64,000 nt of DNA, from assembly GCA_036702975.1 (NCBI GenBank), contig DATNPX010000059.1, positions 248,001 to 312,000 of the forward strand. Direction: 5' to 3'. Under the pieces are notes generated by a model. That model worked only from the letters and a program-made list of their open reading frames with translations. It was not told the DNA's origin and did not search any database. Shown here one piece after another: positions 44,030-51,313 of the stretch; positions within the stretch are counted from its first letter, which is position 1; each line of letters begins with the position of its first letter. The position numbers and the translations under genes are program-made. Source of the DNA: DATNPX01 sp036702975 (GTDB taxonomy: Bacteria > Cyanobacteriota > Vampirovibrionia > Obscuribacterales > Obscuribacteraceae).

Positions 44030-44190
44030 CAAAATGACACCGGATATGACATCGCGCCGCCTTGCGAACAAAATGAACTGATCGCGACACTACAAAACAA
44101 CAACAATCCTTCACTATTTCTTCACTGCAATATCGGTCATTACCGCCCGCCCCAAGACGTCAGTTTAAAGGCATTTGATTTTGCGAATCA
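44030..44190 (+). pseudogene. Decayed 3' end of an alpha/beta hydrolase paralogue
   Basis: Reads YDIAPPCEQNELIATLQN, then NNPSLFLHCNIGHYRPPQD, then VSLKAFDFANQ. The intact gene just downstream ends KDIVVPPIQQQEIIAALKS, NNNPCCLIPFDSGHGFPPES, MSLQAFDFANR, so this is a duplicated C-terminus. The stop codon is gone: AACAGGTAAAGC in the intact copy corresponds to AATCAGGAAAGC here, a one-base loss. No upstream part of the gene is left. The gap 43832-44242 otherwise holds only this fragment and the polypurine tract. Confidence 0.75.
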
Positions 44191-44242
44191 GGAAAGCTGC
44201 CAATATCGTGTAATATATGGAACACTTGATAAGAGCAGCATC

Positions 44243-45187
44243 TTGAAATTCAAAATCTCAATTGCGCTTTTGCTTGTCTCACTTTTAGCAAACGGCGTCT
44301 CGATCCTTTTCCTCGTTCTGGTGATCAACCAGTCCCATCACATTTCGCAGCTGAAAAAGCAGAAAAACGAAATTGCGCACCAGCTCAATATCGTCCAGGA
44401 CAGTGCGAACTCTAAAATGACACCATATTTGGCGCCATCAAGAGTCTCGCGCCAGGTGTTCATGAGCCATCTGGACAATCGGGAAGATTGCTTTGCTGTA
44501 GCGCCACCAGATCCAAGCCCTGTGCCGGGTGGTGTCACTCTAGTCGTTTATTTGCACGGACTCGGTGGAAGTTTTCTCGAACCTTTCATTTACGGAAATC
44601 CTAAGCCGATCGGATTTAGCATAATCGAACACTGTCCACAAGCTGTCGTCTTGTCTTGCAGTTATCGCCGTGAGAAATCGTTTGGCAATGACGAAGCGCT
44701 GTTTGATATAACGCAAAATATTCGACATATGTGTCAGCGGCTTCCAGTAAAAAAGATAATTCTCTTCGGTGAATCGATGGGCGGAATGACGGTCTTGAAT
44801 TATGGTGCCACCGCACCCAGTGACATTCAAGAAAAACTGACAGGCATCGTGAGCATAGAAGGTGCAGGGGATTTAGCCCAGCTTTTCGTCCAAACCATTC
44901 CTGGTATTCGGGTGGCGCTTTCAAACGCATTTGGCACACCAACGGAACACCCAGCACTTTATCAGAGAAAGAGCTTTAACTATAACGTGCACCGCTTACC
45001 GCCGCGTGTGAAAGTGGCAATCATTTCCGCCATCAAAGATATAGTCGTGCCACCGATTCAACAACAAGAAATAATAGCGGCCCTGAAGAGCAACAACAAT
45101 CCCTGCTGCCTTATACCTTTCGACTCAGGTCACGGCTTCCCGCCAGAATCTATGAGTTTGCAAGCCTTCGATTTTGCAAACAGGTAA
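44243..45187 (+). CDS. Membrane-anchored alpha/beta hydrolase
   Basis: 314 residues from TTG 44243, which directly precedes the anchor (KFKISIALLLVSLLANGVSI, then FLVLVINQS). A coiled-coil-like stretch (HISQLKKQKNEIAHQLNIV) leads to the hydrolase core: VVYLHGLGGSFLEP, nucleophile elbow ILFGESMGGMTVL, acid in AIISAIKDIVVPP, and His in PFDSGHGFPPES. Likely inner-membrane anchored with the enzyme in the periplasm. A decayed copy of its 3' end lies upstream (44030-44190). It ends 25 nt from the convergent hydrolase gene. Substrate unknown. Confidence 0.8.
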   Translation: MKFKISIALLLVSLLANGVSILFLVLVINQSHHISQLKKQKNEIAHQLNIVQDSANSKMTPYLAPSRVSRQVFMSHLDNREDCFAVAPPDPSPVPGGVTLVVYLHGLGGSFLEPFIYGNPKPIGFSIIEHCPQAVVLSCSYRREKSFGNDEALFDITQNIRHMCQRLPVKKIILFGESMGGMTVLNYGATAPSDIQEKLTGIVSIEGAGDLAQLFVQTIPGIRVALSNAFGTPTEHPALYQRKSFNYNVHRLPPRVKVAIISAIKDIVVPPIQQQEIIAALKSNNNPCCLIPFDSGHGFPPESMSLQAFDFANR

Positions 45188-45212
45188 AGCCTCTTCGCCT
45201 CAAGCGGCATGA

Positions 45213-46022
45213 TTATTTCGTCAAAAACTGAATCGATTTTTCGATAATAGAGGCATCCTTGAGCACGCCCCTGTGTCCTAAATTCTCTACAATTAGCAAG
45301 GTATTGTTTCGGAAAAGACGAGCAAGAACTTCAGCCGAAGCTGCCGGAACAATTAGATCGTCAGTCGAATGAATTAACAAAACCTCTGCGTGCTTTGCCT
45401 TTATCGATGGTATCAACTCAGTAGATTTAATGCGCACCCTGACGCCCATATCCTCCAAAGTTTGGACAAATCTCTCAACATCGGTTTCGCTTAAACCTTT
45501 TGCTCTAGCAAATTCGCGCGTGCCTAACTCGTAATCGTTGGGTGATGCGAGCAAAACTATCTTCTCGGGCATGACACCTTTAGTAAGGGCAACTTGTGTT
45601 GCGGCACCACCCGCCGAGTGTGCAACTATGCCTTTTAACTTGCCAAGAAAGTTAGCTGCACAAACTACACCTTCGCCCAGGTGTTCAAGCCCCGCGATTT
45701 CTCCACTAGACTCGCCGTGCGCCGGGAGATCCATAGTCACTGCACGGAGACCCTTCTGAACAATTTCGGGAACAAACCCAAACATATCTTGCTGATTTGC
45801 GGCCCAACCATGCACCAGCAGGACGGTTTCCCCTTCACCCCAAGAGCGCAAAGATAGGGTTTCATTTTTAAATGGGACTTGCATCACCGACGGTTCGACT
45901 TCGAGCCGCGGCCGCCTTACAATTTTACGAAGACTGTTCGGGGATAGATAAGCGCTAGCAAGAGAGTGCAGGTCTTGAATAGTTTGTTCTGTTTGAGTCA
46001 CGGTTTCTTTATCCACGTACAA
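45213..46022 (-). CDS. Alpha/beta hydrolase
   Basis: 269 residues, no signal peptide. Core motifs: VLLVHGWAANQQDMFGFV, VTMDLPAHGESSGEIA, nucleophile elbow IVAHSAGGAATQVAL, acid in LLIHSTDDLIVPAASA and His in ENLGHRGVLKD. Architecture is that of small serine hydrolases; a fold closer to esterases or thioesterases cannot be separated by eye. ATG 46022 (MYVDKETVTQTEQT). Stem-loop 46157-46220 lies upstream of it. Confidence 0.83.
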   Translation of the reverse strand: MYVDKETVTQTEQTIQDLHSLASAYLSPNSLRKIVRRPRLEVEPSVMQVPFKNETLSLRSWGEGETVLLVHGWAANQQDMFGFVPEIVQKGLRAVTMDLPAHGESSGEIAGLEHLGEGVVCAANFLGKLKGIVAHSAGGAATQVALTKGVMPEKIVLLASPNDYELGTREFARAKGLSETDVERFVQTLEDMGVRVRIKSTELIPSIKAKHAEVLLIHSTDDLIVPAASAEVLARLFRNNTLLIVENLGHRGVLKDASIIEKSIQFLTK

Positions 46023-46156
46023 GCCTCAGCATTGTTTCATATTTCACTTGCAAGTTGCAAGCCATTCGCCAACATTACTAATGCAGGCGGTTTAATATCC
46101 AGTCAAATCAAACATATAAATAAAGCAGGTATATAACCCATGCTGCTAAGAAGAAT

Positions 46157-46220
46157 GAGACCTCTGCGGACTCTTTCCTGGCGACTTATTGTAGTCACCT
46201 GAAACAACCGCGGAGGTCTC
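46157..46220. other. Nested long stem-loop between two minus-strand genes
   Basis: Outer arms GAGACCTCTGCGG (46157-46169) and CCGCGGAGGTCTC (46208-46220) pair with one G-T wobble. Inside, GGCGACT (46180-46186) pairs with AGTCACC (46193-46199) with one wobble. It lies downstream of the VIT-VWA gene in that gene's direction; the flanking T-rich stretch on minus is only ATTCTTCTT. Could be a strong terminator, a small RNA or a REP-like element. Confidence 0.5.
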
Positions 46221-46252
46221 GACTGTGCTCAGCCTTCGTGCTAGCTTCGGTG

Positions 46253-48772
46253 TTAGCTTTGCTGCACCGCAGACGCCGTAATTTCGTAGGCAACGCCTTT
46301 ATAAACGAAAATCACTCTTTGTCCCACTGCTAGATATTTTGCAATAGCGGGATTCTTGCGCAGCAGATCGAAATAAGCGTCACTGCCGAAGGCGATCTTC
46401 TTGAGGGAGGAGCGCTGCTTTTCAGAAAATTCGCTGTCAGTCCAGACATCTGCTGCGAAGTAGAACGTTTTGTCTTCTACAACCTTCATAACATTGGACG
46501 CAGCCGAAGAGCCACTGTATGCTACAGTTGCAGATTTCAAATCGTTCTGTTTCTTTGCATGAGCGACCGCGTCCTTGCCTTTTTCGGGCGCGCTTCGGAA
46601 GTCTCGAATGACCGCCAAGCTGTCTGCGAATGCAGGAGCTTTGAGCGCTTCTCGATAAGAGGCTTTCGACAGTGCTCCTTCTTCTGATTCACTAGACATA
46701 GCGACTCCCCGGGTAGCTGTCGCCATGGCGTTATATCCATGAAAAGCGCTCATTGGAGCCGCCGCAGGAGTGGGGCGCGGAGCCGGGGAGGATTGTACCA
46801 TTGGCACAGCACCACCGGCGGCACCACCAGCGACGCCGCCGCGACGTCTCCACAGATTTCCCTGAACAGCGGAAACCGGACCATTTGCAAGCCGTCCGTT
46901 TTCACTGGGGTCTGTGACCAAGAAAGATGTGTAGGCAGTTATAATCCCATACTTCTTGGACAGTGCCACTATCTCATCGACAATCTCGCGATTTTCTGAA
47001 TTTTCTTGCGCCACTTCGGTCAAATGTGCAATACGACGCATAGCCCAGAGACGAGGCAAGTAGGTGTGACCTGTATCTTCTGGCGCGAACTCCATCGGGA
47101 ACGAATACGATTTTTCCGCACCATTTACACTTCCGGTGAGATGAACAGTGGCATGTCCTGCGGTCTTATATTTGCCAATCAATAGAACCTGGCTGCCAGC
47201 GAAGATATCCTTCACTTCTCGCGGATAAACATCTTTTGTTTGAATTCCATCGAAGCTGATTTTGACGTTACTGAGAACCGGGCTCTTGATCTTTTGATAG
47301 AAGCCGCTCATCGCAGTTTCAAGGTCTTCTTTTGGTTCCACATACTGGGCATAGCCATGATGCCCGTCAGCAAGTTTATTCAACAACTTGGTGTTGACGT
47401 CATAGCCGACACCAAAATCGAAAACTCTGATGTCTCTTTTTGCATGAACCTTCGGTAGCAGCTTGTCCATTGTGGTATCACCAACGGTGGGCTCGCCGTC
47501 AGTCATCAAAATCAGATAGCCAGGTCTGGGCGTCTCTTCTTTGAGCATCGTGCAGCCGGTAGAGAGGGCGTCACCGATATTGGTACCACCGTGAGCCTCC
47601 AGGCCGTTGATAAAGTCGGCTGCAGCTTTTTTATTTGCAGCAGTGGCATTAGCAAGATGAGGCTGGAACGAATCTACATCAGTATTGAACTGAACGAGCC
47701 CAAATCTATCCTCAGCGTTGAGAGCATTAACGATGTATTTCATCGCCTTTTTCGCTTGCTCGATCTTTTCGCCTTGCATAGACCCAGAGGTGTCGACAGC
47801 AAGCACGATGTCCTTTGGCAGCGGCTTCGTCGTTGTCATTGGTGGTGTGACTGAGAATAAGAAATAGCCGTCTTCACCGCTGTTTCTATGGGTGAGAACG
47901 TTGGCCGCGAAGTCTTTATCCGAGACACTGAAATAGAGCATAAAGTCTTTGTCTGGAACGTAGCCTTTCGCATCAAAAGAGATGTGTGCATGATGGTCGT
48001 CAGACTTCTTCGCCTCGACCTCATGACTTGGAGACCAGATGGTACGCAAGCTTTGCTTACTGGAGATCTTCAAGTCGATTTTGACGTCTTCGATAGGTGC
48101 GCCGCCATCAGCCTCTGCTTTTAAGGGAAAACGATACTTCAACATTCCGTTTTCCGCTTTCAACACTTGCGTGTATTCAAGCTCGACTTTTTTAGAGCCG
48201 TGAGCTGGAATCGGAAAGATTCTGGCCCGCACAGTTTTGTAGTCGGCGTATTCCAGCAACCCTGGGTCGACCATTTTGCGAACGATCTCTTCATAGGTTC
48301 GGCGAGCTTCGTTAGCCTCTAAAATCTTCCCTTCGACCGGCTTTCCATCGATATGCAACGAGAAGGAACTGAATGTCGTGTCCTCTGGCAGCGGGAACAT
48401 ATAGGTACCGGCCAAATTTCTGTCAGTGTCATTGAAAAACGTTTGCGTGATGTAAGTCTTTGCCACCTGGTCGTTGATCTCGACTTTTATGTCTTCCGAT
48501 TCAACACGCAAACCCACGCTAACAGTGCCTTTCAAGAGAGTCGGTGGTGTCGGTGGAACCGGATGCACTGGATGCGAGGGGGGATGAACAGGCGGGTGCA
48601 CCGGAGGCATCACCACAACCGGTGGATGAATTGGCGGCACAACGACGCCGGGCAACATGGCGACATTGGTCAAGCTCGAATCAATAACAATGAATCCCGA
48701 GGCAAAAGACGGCGGCGCAACACACGCAACACCAACAATCGCCAGCAACGACCTCTTCGTGAGATTTCTCAT
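46253..48772 (-). CDS. Secreted VIT and von Willebrand factor A domain protein
   Basis: 839 residues. Signal peptide MRNLTKRSLLAIVGVACVAP with cleavage near SFASG. A His/Pro-rich stretch (VHPPVHPPSHPVHPVPP) follows. The VIT domain (~residues 80-215) shows TFFNDTDRNLAGTYMFPLPE, EGKILEANEARRTYEEIVRK and RARIFPIPAHGSKKVELEYT. The VWA domain (~320-500) starts DIVLAVDTSGSMQGEKIEQA with an intact MIDAS (DxSxS), then EDRFGLVQFNTDVD, GGTNIGDAL and ILMTDGEPTVGD. The order VIT-VWA is that of inter-alpha-trypsin inhibitor heavy-chain-like bacterial proteins. Last ~200 residues are unassigned. Probably periplasmic or exported; adhesive or scaffold role is inferred. Minus-strand gene. Confidence 0.92.
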   Translation of the reverse strand: MRNLTKRSLLAIVGVACVAPPSFASGFIVIDSSLTNVAMLPGVVVPPIHPPVVVMPPVHPPVHPPSHPVHPVPPTPPTLLKGTVSVGLRVESEDIKVEINDQVAKTYITQTFFNDTDRNLAGTYMFPLPEDTTFSSFSLHIDGKPVEGKILEANEARRTYEEIVRKMVDPGLLEYADYKTVRARIFPIPAHGSKKVELEYTQVLKAENGMLKYRFPLKAEADGGAPIEDVKIDLKISSKQSLRTIWSPSHEVEAKKSDDHHAHISFDAKGYVPDKDFMLYFSVSDKDFAANVLTHRNSGEDGYFLFSVTPPMTTTKPLPKDIVLAVDTSGSMQGEKIEQAKKAMKYIVNALNAEDRFGLVQFNTDVDSFQPHLANATAANKKAAADFINGLEAHGGTNIGDALSTGCTMLKEETPRPGYLILMTDGEPTVGDTTMDKLLPKVHAKRDIRVFDFGVGYDVNTKLLNKLADGHHGYAQYVEPKEDLETAMSGFYQKIKSPVLSNVKISFDGIQTKDVYPREVKDIFAGSQVLLIGKYKTAGHATVHLTGSVNGAEKSYSFPMEFAPEDTGHTYLPRLWAMRRIAHLTEVAQENSENREIVDEIVALSKKYGIITAYTSFLVTDPSENGRLANGPVSAVQGNLWRRRGGVAGGAAGGAVPMVQSSPAPRPTPAAAPMSAFHGYNAMATATRGVAMSSESEEGALSKASYREALKAPAFADSLAVIRDFRSAPEKGKDAVAHAKKQNDLKSATVAYSGSSAASNVMKVVEDKTFYFAADVWTDSEFSEKQRSSLKKIAFGSDAYFDLLRKNPAIAKYLAVGQRVIFVYKGVAYEITASAVQQS

Positions 48773-48950
48773 GTTTCACCTCTACCAACGTTCGCCCTGG
48801 TAAATACCTTTTGTACCCAGATGCCATGTTATGAGGTTACAAGGGAAGCACAGTTTTTCCTGCCCTAACTACGCTCGTTCTTGCTCAGGGTTTACCCTAC
48901 CTGCGACAGCCGGCAAGACTTTGCGGGCGAAACTAGTTCTTTGAAAGCAG

Positions 48951-48979
48951 GAAAAACACTCCTCGATAGCGAGGAGTGT
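48951..48979 (-). terminator. Intrinsic terminator after zinc-ribbon gene
   Basis: On minus ACACTCCTCG (48979-48970) pairs with CGAGGAGTGT (48965-48956) around a 4-nt loop, followed by TTTTTC (48956-48951). It lies 31 nt past the stop at 49010. Confidence 0.85.
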
Positions 48980-49009
48980 CCTTACAAACTGTAATAACAA
49001 CAGCCTTAA

Positions 49010-49222
49010 CTAGTCGCCGGAAGCGAAGTCATCACGAGTGAGCATTTCATCTCGCTCGGGATCGTTCTCTGTGTAATAAGGAACTAGATCGTCAGCTTTA
49101 GTCGTCTTGCACATAGGGCAACTGAGCGGTCCATCATCGTATTTAAATAGAGCCTGACAGCGCTGACAAACATAGCTCCCTTTTTGCACAAAGGTCATCC
49201 GTTGAGCTGCTTTTGCGTTCAT
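49010..49222 (-). CDS. Small zinc-ribbon (rubredoxin-like) protein
   Basis: 70 residues from ATG 49222, with AGGTGA 6 nt upstream. The core GSYVCQRCQALFKYDD followed by GPLSCPMCKTTKADD has two CxxC knuckles spaced as in rubredoxin-like or rubrerythrin-tail zinc ribbons. Acidic tail (YYTENDPERDEMLTRDD). Likely cytoplasmic metal-binding protein; role unknown. Followed by its own terminator. Confidence 0.75.
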   Translation of the reverse strand: MNAKAAQRMTFVQKGSYVCQRCQALFKYDDGPLSCPMCKTTKADDLVPYYTENDPERDEMLTRDDFASGD

Positions 49223-49489
49223 ATTTCACCTGCTTTTGAGCTTATGGCTGGGAGACGGTTTCAAGGTAAAACTGTCGGGTCTCAGGGGCTGAAGCTGCTT
49301 GGTTTGCCAGAGCTGCGCTAGGGCTTATCTGACGAGGCGGAGCCCATCCGCCTGCACTGATGACGAATTGGCCTTGCCGTTGTTCCACAAAGAGTTGGCT
49401 GATGAAATCGGTCTGTCGCGTGGGAGAATATGTCTTCACAAGTTTCGCTATGGCGTGACATGGTTGCCTGGCATGACGTGGCATCTGGC

Positions 49490-49508
49490 ATGACATGACA
49501 TGACATGA
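49490..49508 (+). repeat. Short TGACA tandem repeat at the DUF3370 start
   Basis: TGACA occurs in tandem (ATGACATGACATGACATGA) overlapping the start codon at 49505, with related GGCATGAC and TGGCATC copies just upstream (49460-49490). No ribosome-binding site is visible in it. Slippage here would change the number of upstream ATGs. Confidence 0.6.
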
Positions 49509-51145
49509 AAGGAATCACTCTGAACAAGCTTTATATCTCTGCCGCAACGGCTGCGGCAATCTTACTATCAACGAGCACGGCTTCGGTGGCTGCCTATGAA
49601 CAAGGAGAGATAAGCGAAACCGAGCACATTCCGCGAAAAACTAAGGTCAAGTTGACTCATACTCAGGAGGAGAAAGACAACAATTCGTCCCAGAAAGAGG
49701 ACAGCACCACAGGAAGCACACAGGCCGGTTCGACCGGAGCAGCTGATAGTTCTTCTGGCACATCGGTTCCTGCAGGCACGAGCAATCCACAAGCGACACC
49801 CAATAACGAGACGCAAGCAACAGCGAAGCCACCGGCCAAACCGGCGCCGCCTCGTATTACAGTCCATCATCAGATTTTGCCGCTGCCTGGTGCGCTGGAC
49901 ACGACTCCGTTTTTTAGTTGCAACAGCCCGGAAATCGTTTTGGAATCTGGTGTTTTGCTCTCCACTTTTCCCAAAGAAGGCGTGAAACATCCAGACGCAC
50001 ACCTTAACCAAACTTTGAGCGGTCGCTTCGATGTTTTCGTCCATCATGTGACCAATGCCTCCAAGACCGGCACCAAGCGGACACTTTGTTTGGGCATGGT
50101 AATGGGAAACGCTTCGCACGAAAAAGTGCATGTAAAATTGCTGCAGGCTATAAGTTACGCGACGAAACCAGATGCACCGTTCAAAGAACTAGATACTGTG
50201 CTGGATAACGAGAAGGGAACGATATACGCTGGTCCAGGCGATCGTGTCATGCTCGATATGCTGAAGCACCGCAAGCAGTTCGACTGGCATGACGAATTCA
50301 CACTCAATTCCGGCGAGATGAAAATGATATATAGCTTGCCAATGCCCGTAAAGTCGCTCAATCATCCTCTAAACGGGCGCACCTGTATGATCAGATTCCA
50401 GACCGACGGACCTGTCCATTTGGCAAGTCTTTCCGGCTTCAGCAAGAAGTTTTTATTTTGGGAGAACAAACCAGACATCAAAATTTGGAAGGAGACCCTG
50501 GAGACTCAACCGCTCGTACATCCGCGCGACAAAACGCCGACGGAACCCGGCGCCAAAGGTGCTCTCGTTTATGGACGTGTTGCAGGCGTCGCTAAAGGAT
50601 CTAGCTGGCATGGCACTATTACAAACGACGCAAGCAATAGCAAGCTATCGTTGAAACCAGATGAGATGTTTTCATACGCCATGAACACCCTGATTGGTGG
50701 AACATTCGGCACCAACCAAGTACAGGCAGCACCAATTACGGTGCGCTATTTCGACACAGCCTATCAGTCACATGGAAATTATGGCTTGCTTTATGACTTG
50801 GAGATTCCACTAGTGAATGAAACCGATGAGCCACTAACGGCCGGCATCAGCTTTCAGTCGCCTATAAAAGATTGGGGGAAAGGCGATAGTTTGCAGTTCT
50901 TTCCGCTGCCACCAGATCAGATTGTCTTTCGGGGAACGGTTAGTTTCGACTGGCTCGATGAAGCCAAAAAGCATCACCAGCAGTTCACTCACCTGGTGGA
51001 AAAACGGGGGCAAAACGTGCAGCCTTTGATTGAATTTCCCCTGAAGCCACATTCTCAGCAAGATGTGCATTTTAAATATCTCTATCCGGCCGACTGCACT
51101 CCGCCGCACGTCTTGACGGTCACGACCATCAGACAAAAGGCGTAG
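49505..51145 (+). CDS. Secreted DUF3370 protein
   Basis: 546 residues with signal peptide (MKGITLNKLYISAATAAAIL, cleavage near SVAAYEQ). Residues ~45-115 are a Ser/Thr/Pro-rich linker. From ~120 the sequence matches the DUF3370 pattern known mainly from cyanobacteria: QILPLPGALDTTPFFSCNSP, GVLLSTFPKEGVKHPDAHLN and SGRFDVFVHHVTNAS. Later segments VRYFDTAYQSHGNYGLLYDL and PDQIVFRGTVSFDWL also fit. Probably a cell-surface or periplasmic protein; molecular function is not known for the family. ATG 49505 lies in a TGACA repeat without a clear ribosome-binding site. Confidence 0.8.
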   Translation: MKGITLNKLYISAATAAAILLSTSTASVAAYEQGEISETEHIPRKTKVKLTHTQEEKDNNSSQKEDSTTGSTQAGSTGAADSSSGTSVPAGTSNPQATPNNETQATAKPPAKPAPPRITVHHQILPLPGALDTTPFFSCNSPEIVLESGVLLSTFPKEGVKHPDAHLNQTLSGRFDVFVHHVTNASKTGTKRTLCLGMVMGNASHEKVHVKLLQAISYATKPDAPFKELDTVLDNEKGTIYAGPGDRVMLDMLKHRKQFDWHDEFTLNSGEMKMIYSLPMPVKSLNHPLNGRTCMIRFQTDGPVHLASLSGFSKKFLFWENKPDIKIWKETLETQPLVHPRDKTPTEPGAKGALVYGRVAGVAKGSSWHGTITNDASNSKLSLKPDEMFSYAMNTLIGGTFGTNQVQAAPITVRYFDTAYQSHGNYGLLYDLEIPLVNETDEPLTAGISFQSPIKDWGKGDSLQFFPLPPDQIVFRGTVSFDWLDEAKKHHQQFTHLVEKRGQNVQPLIEFPLKPHSQQDVHFKYLYPADCTPPHVLTVTTIRQKA

Positions 51146-51232
51146 AAGTAGAACACCGTAGTTTTCCCCGGCGAATTTGTATGTTCGGCGACGTTTTCAA
51201 GTAGTTCATTAGTATTTCCCGCATACATGCCA

Positions 51233-51261
51233 TTGAGATTGCGTTTCTTTAAGCACATAAT
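51233..51261 (+). promoter_or_regulatory. Promoter candidate for beta-amylase gene
   Basis: TTGAGA (51233-51238), 17-nt spacer, CATAAT (51256-51261). The start would be near 51268, about 45 nt before ATG 51314. Confidence 0.45.
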
Positions 51262-51313
51262 GTAACAAAGTGCCCAGCCCAAGCACGAGAACCTTCTTCG
51301 GAACAGACTTTAG

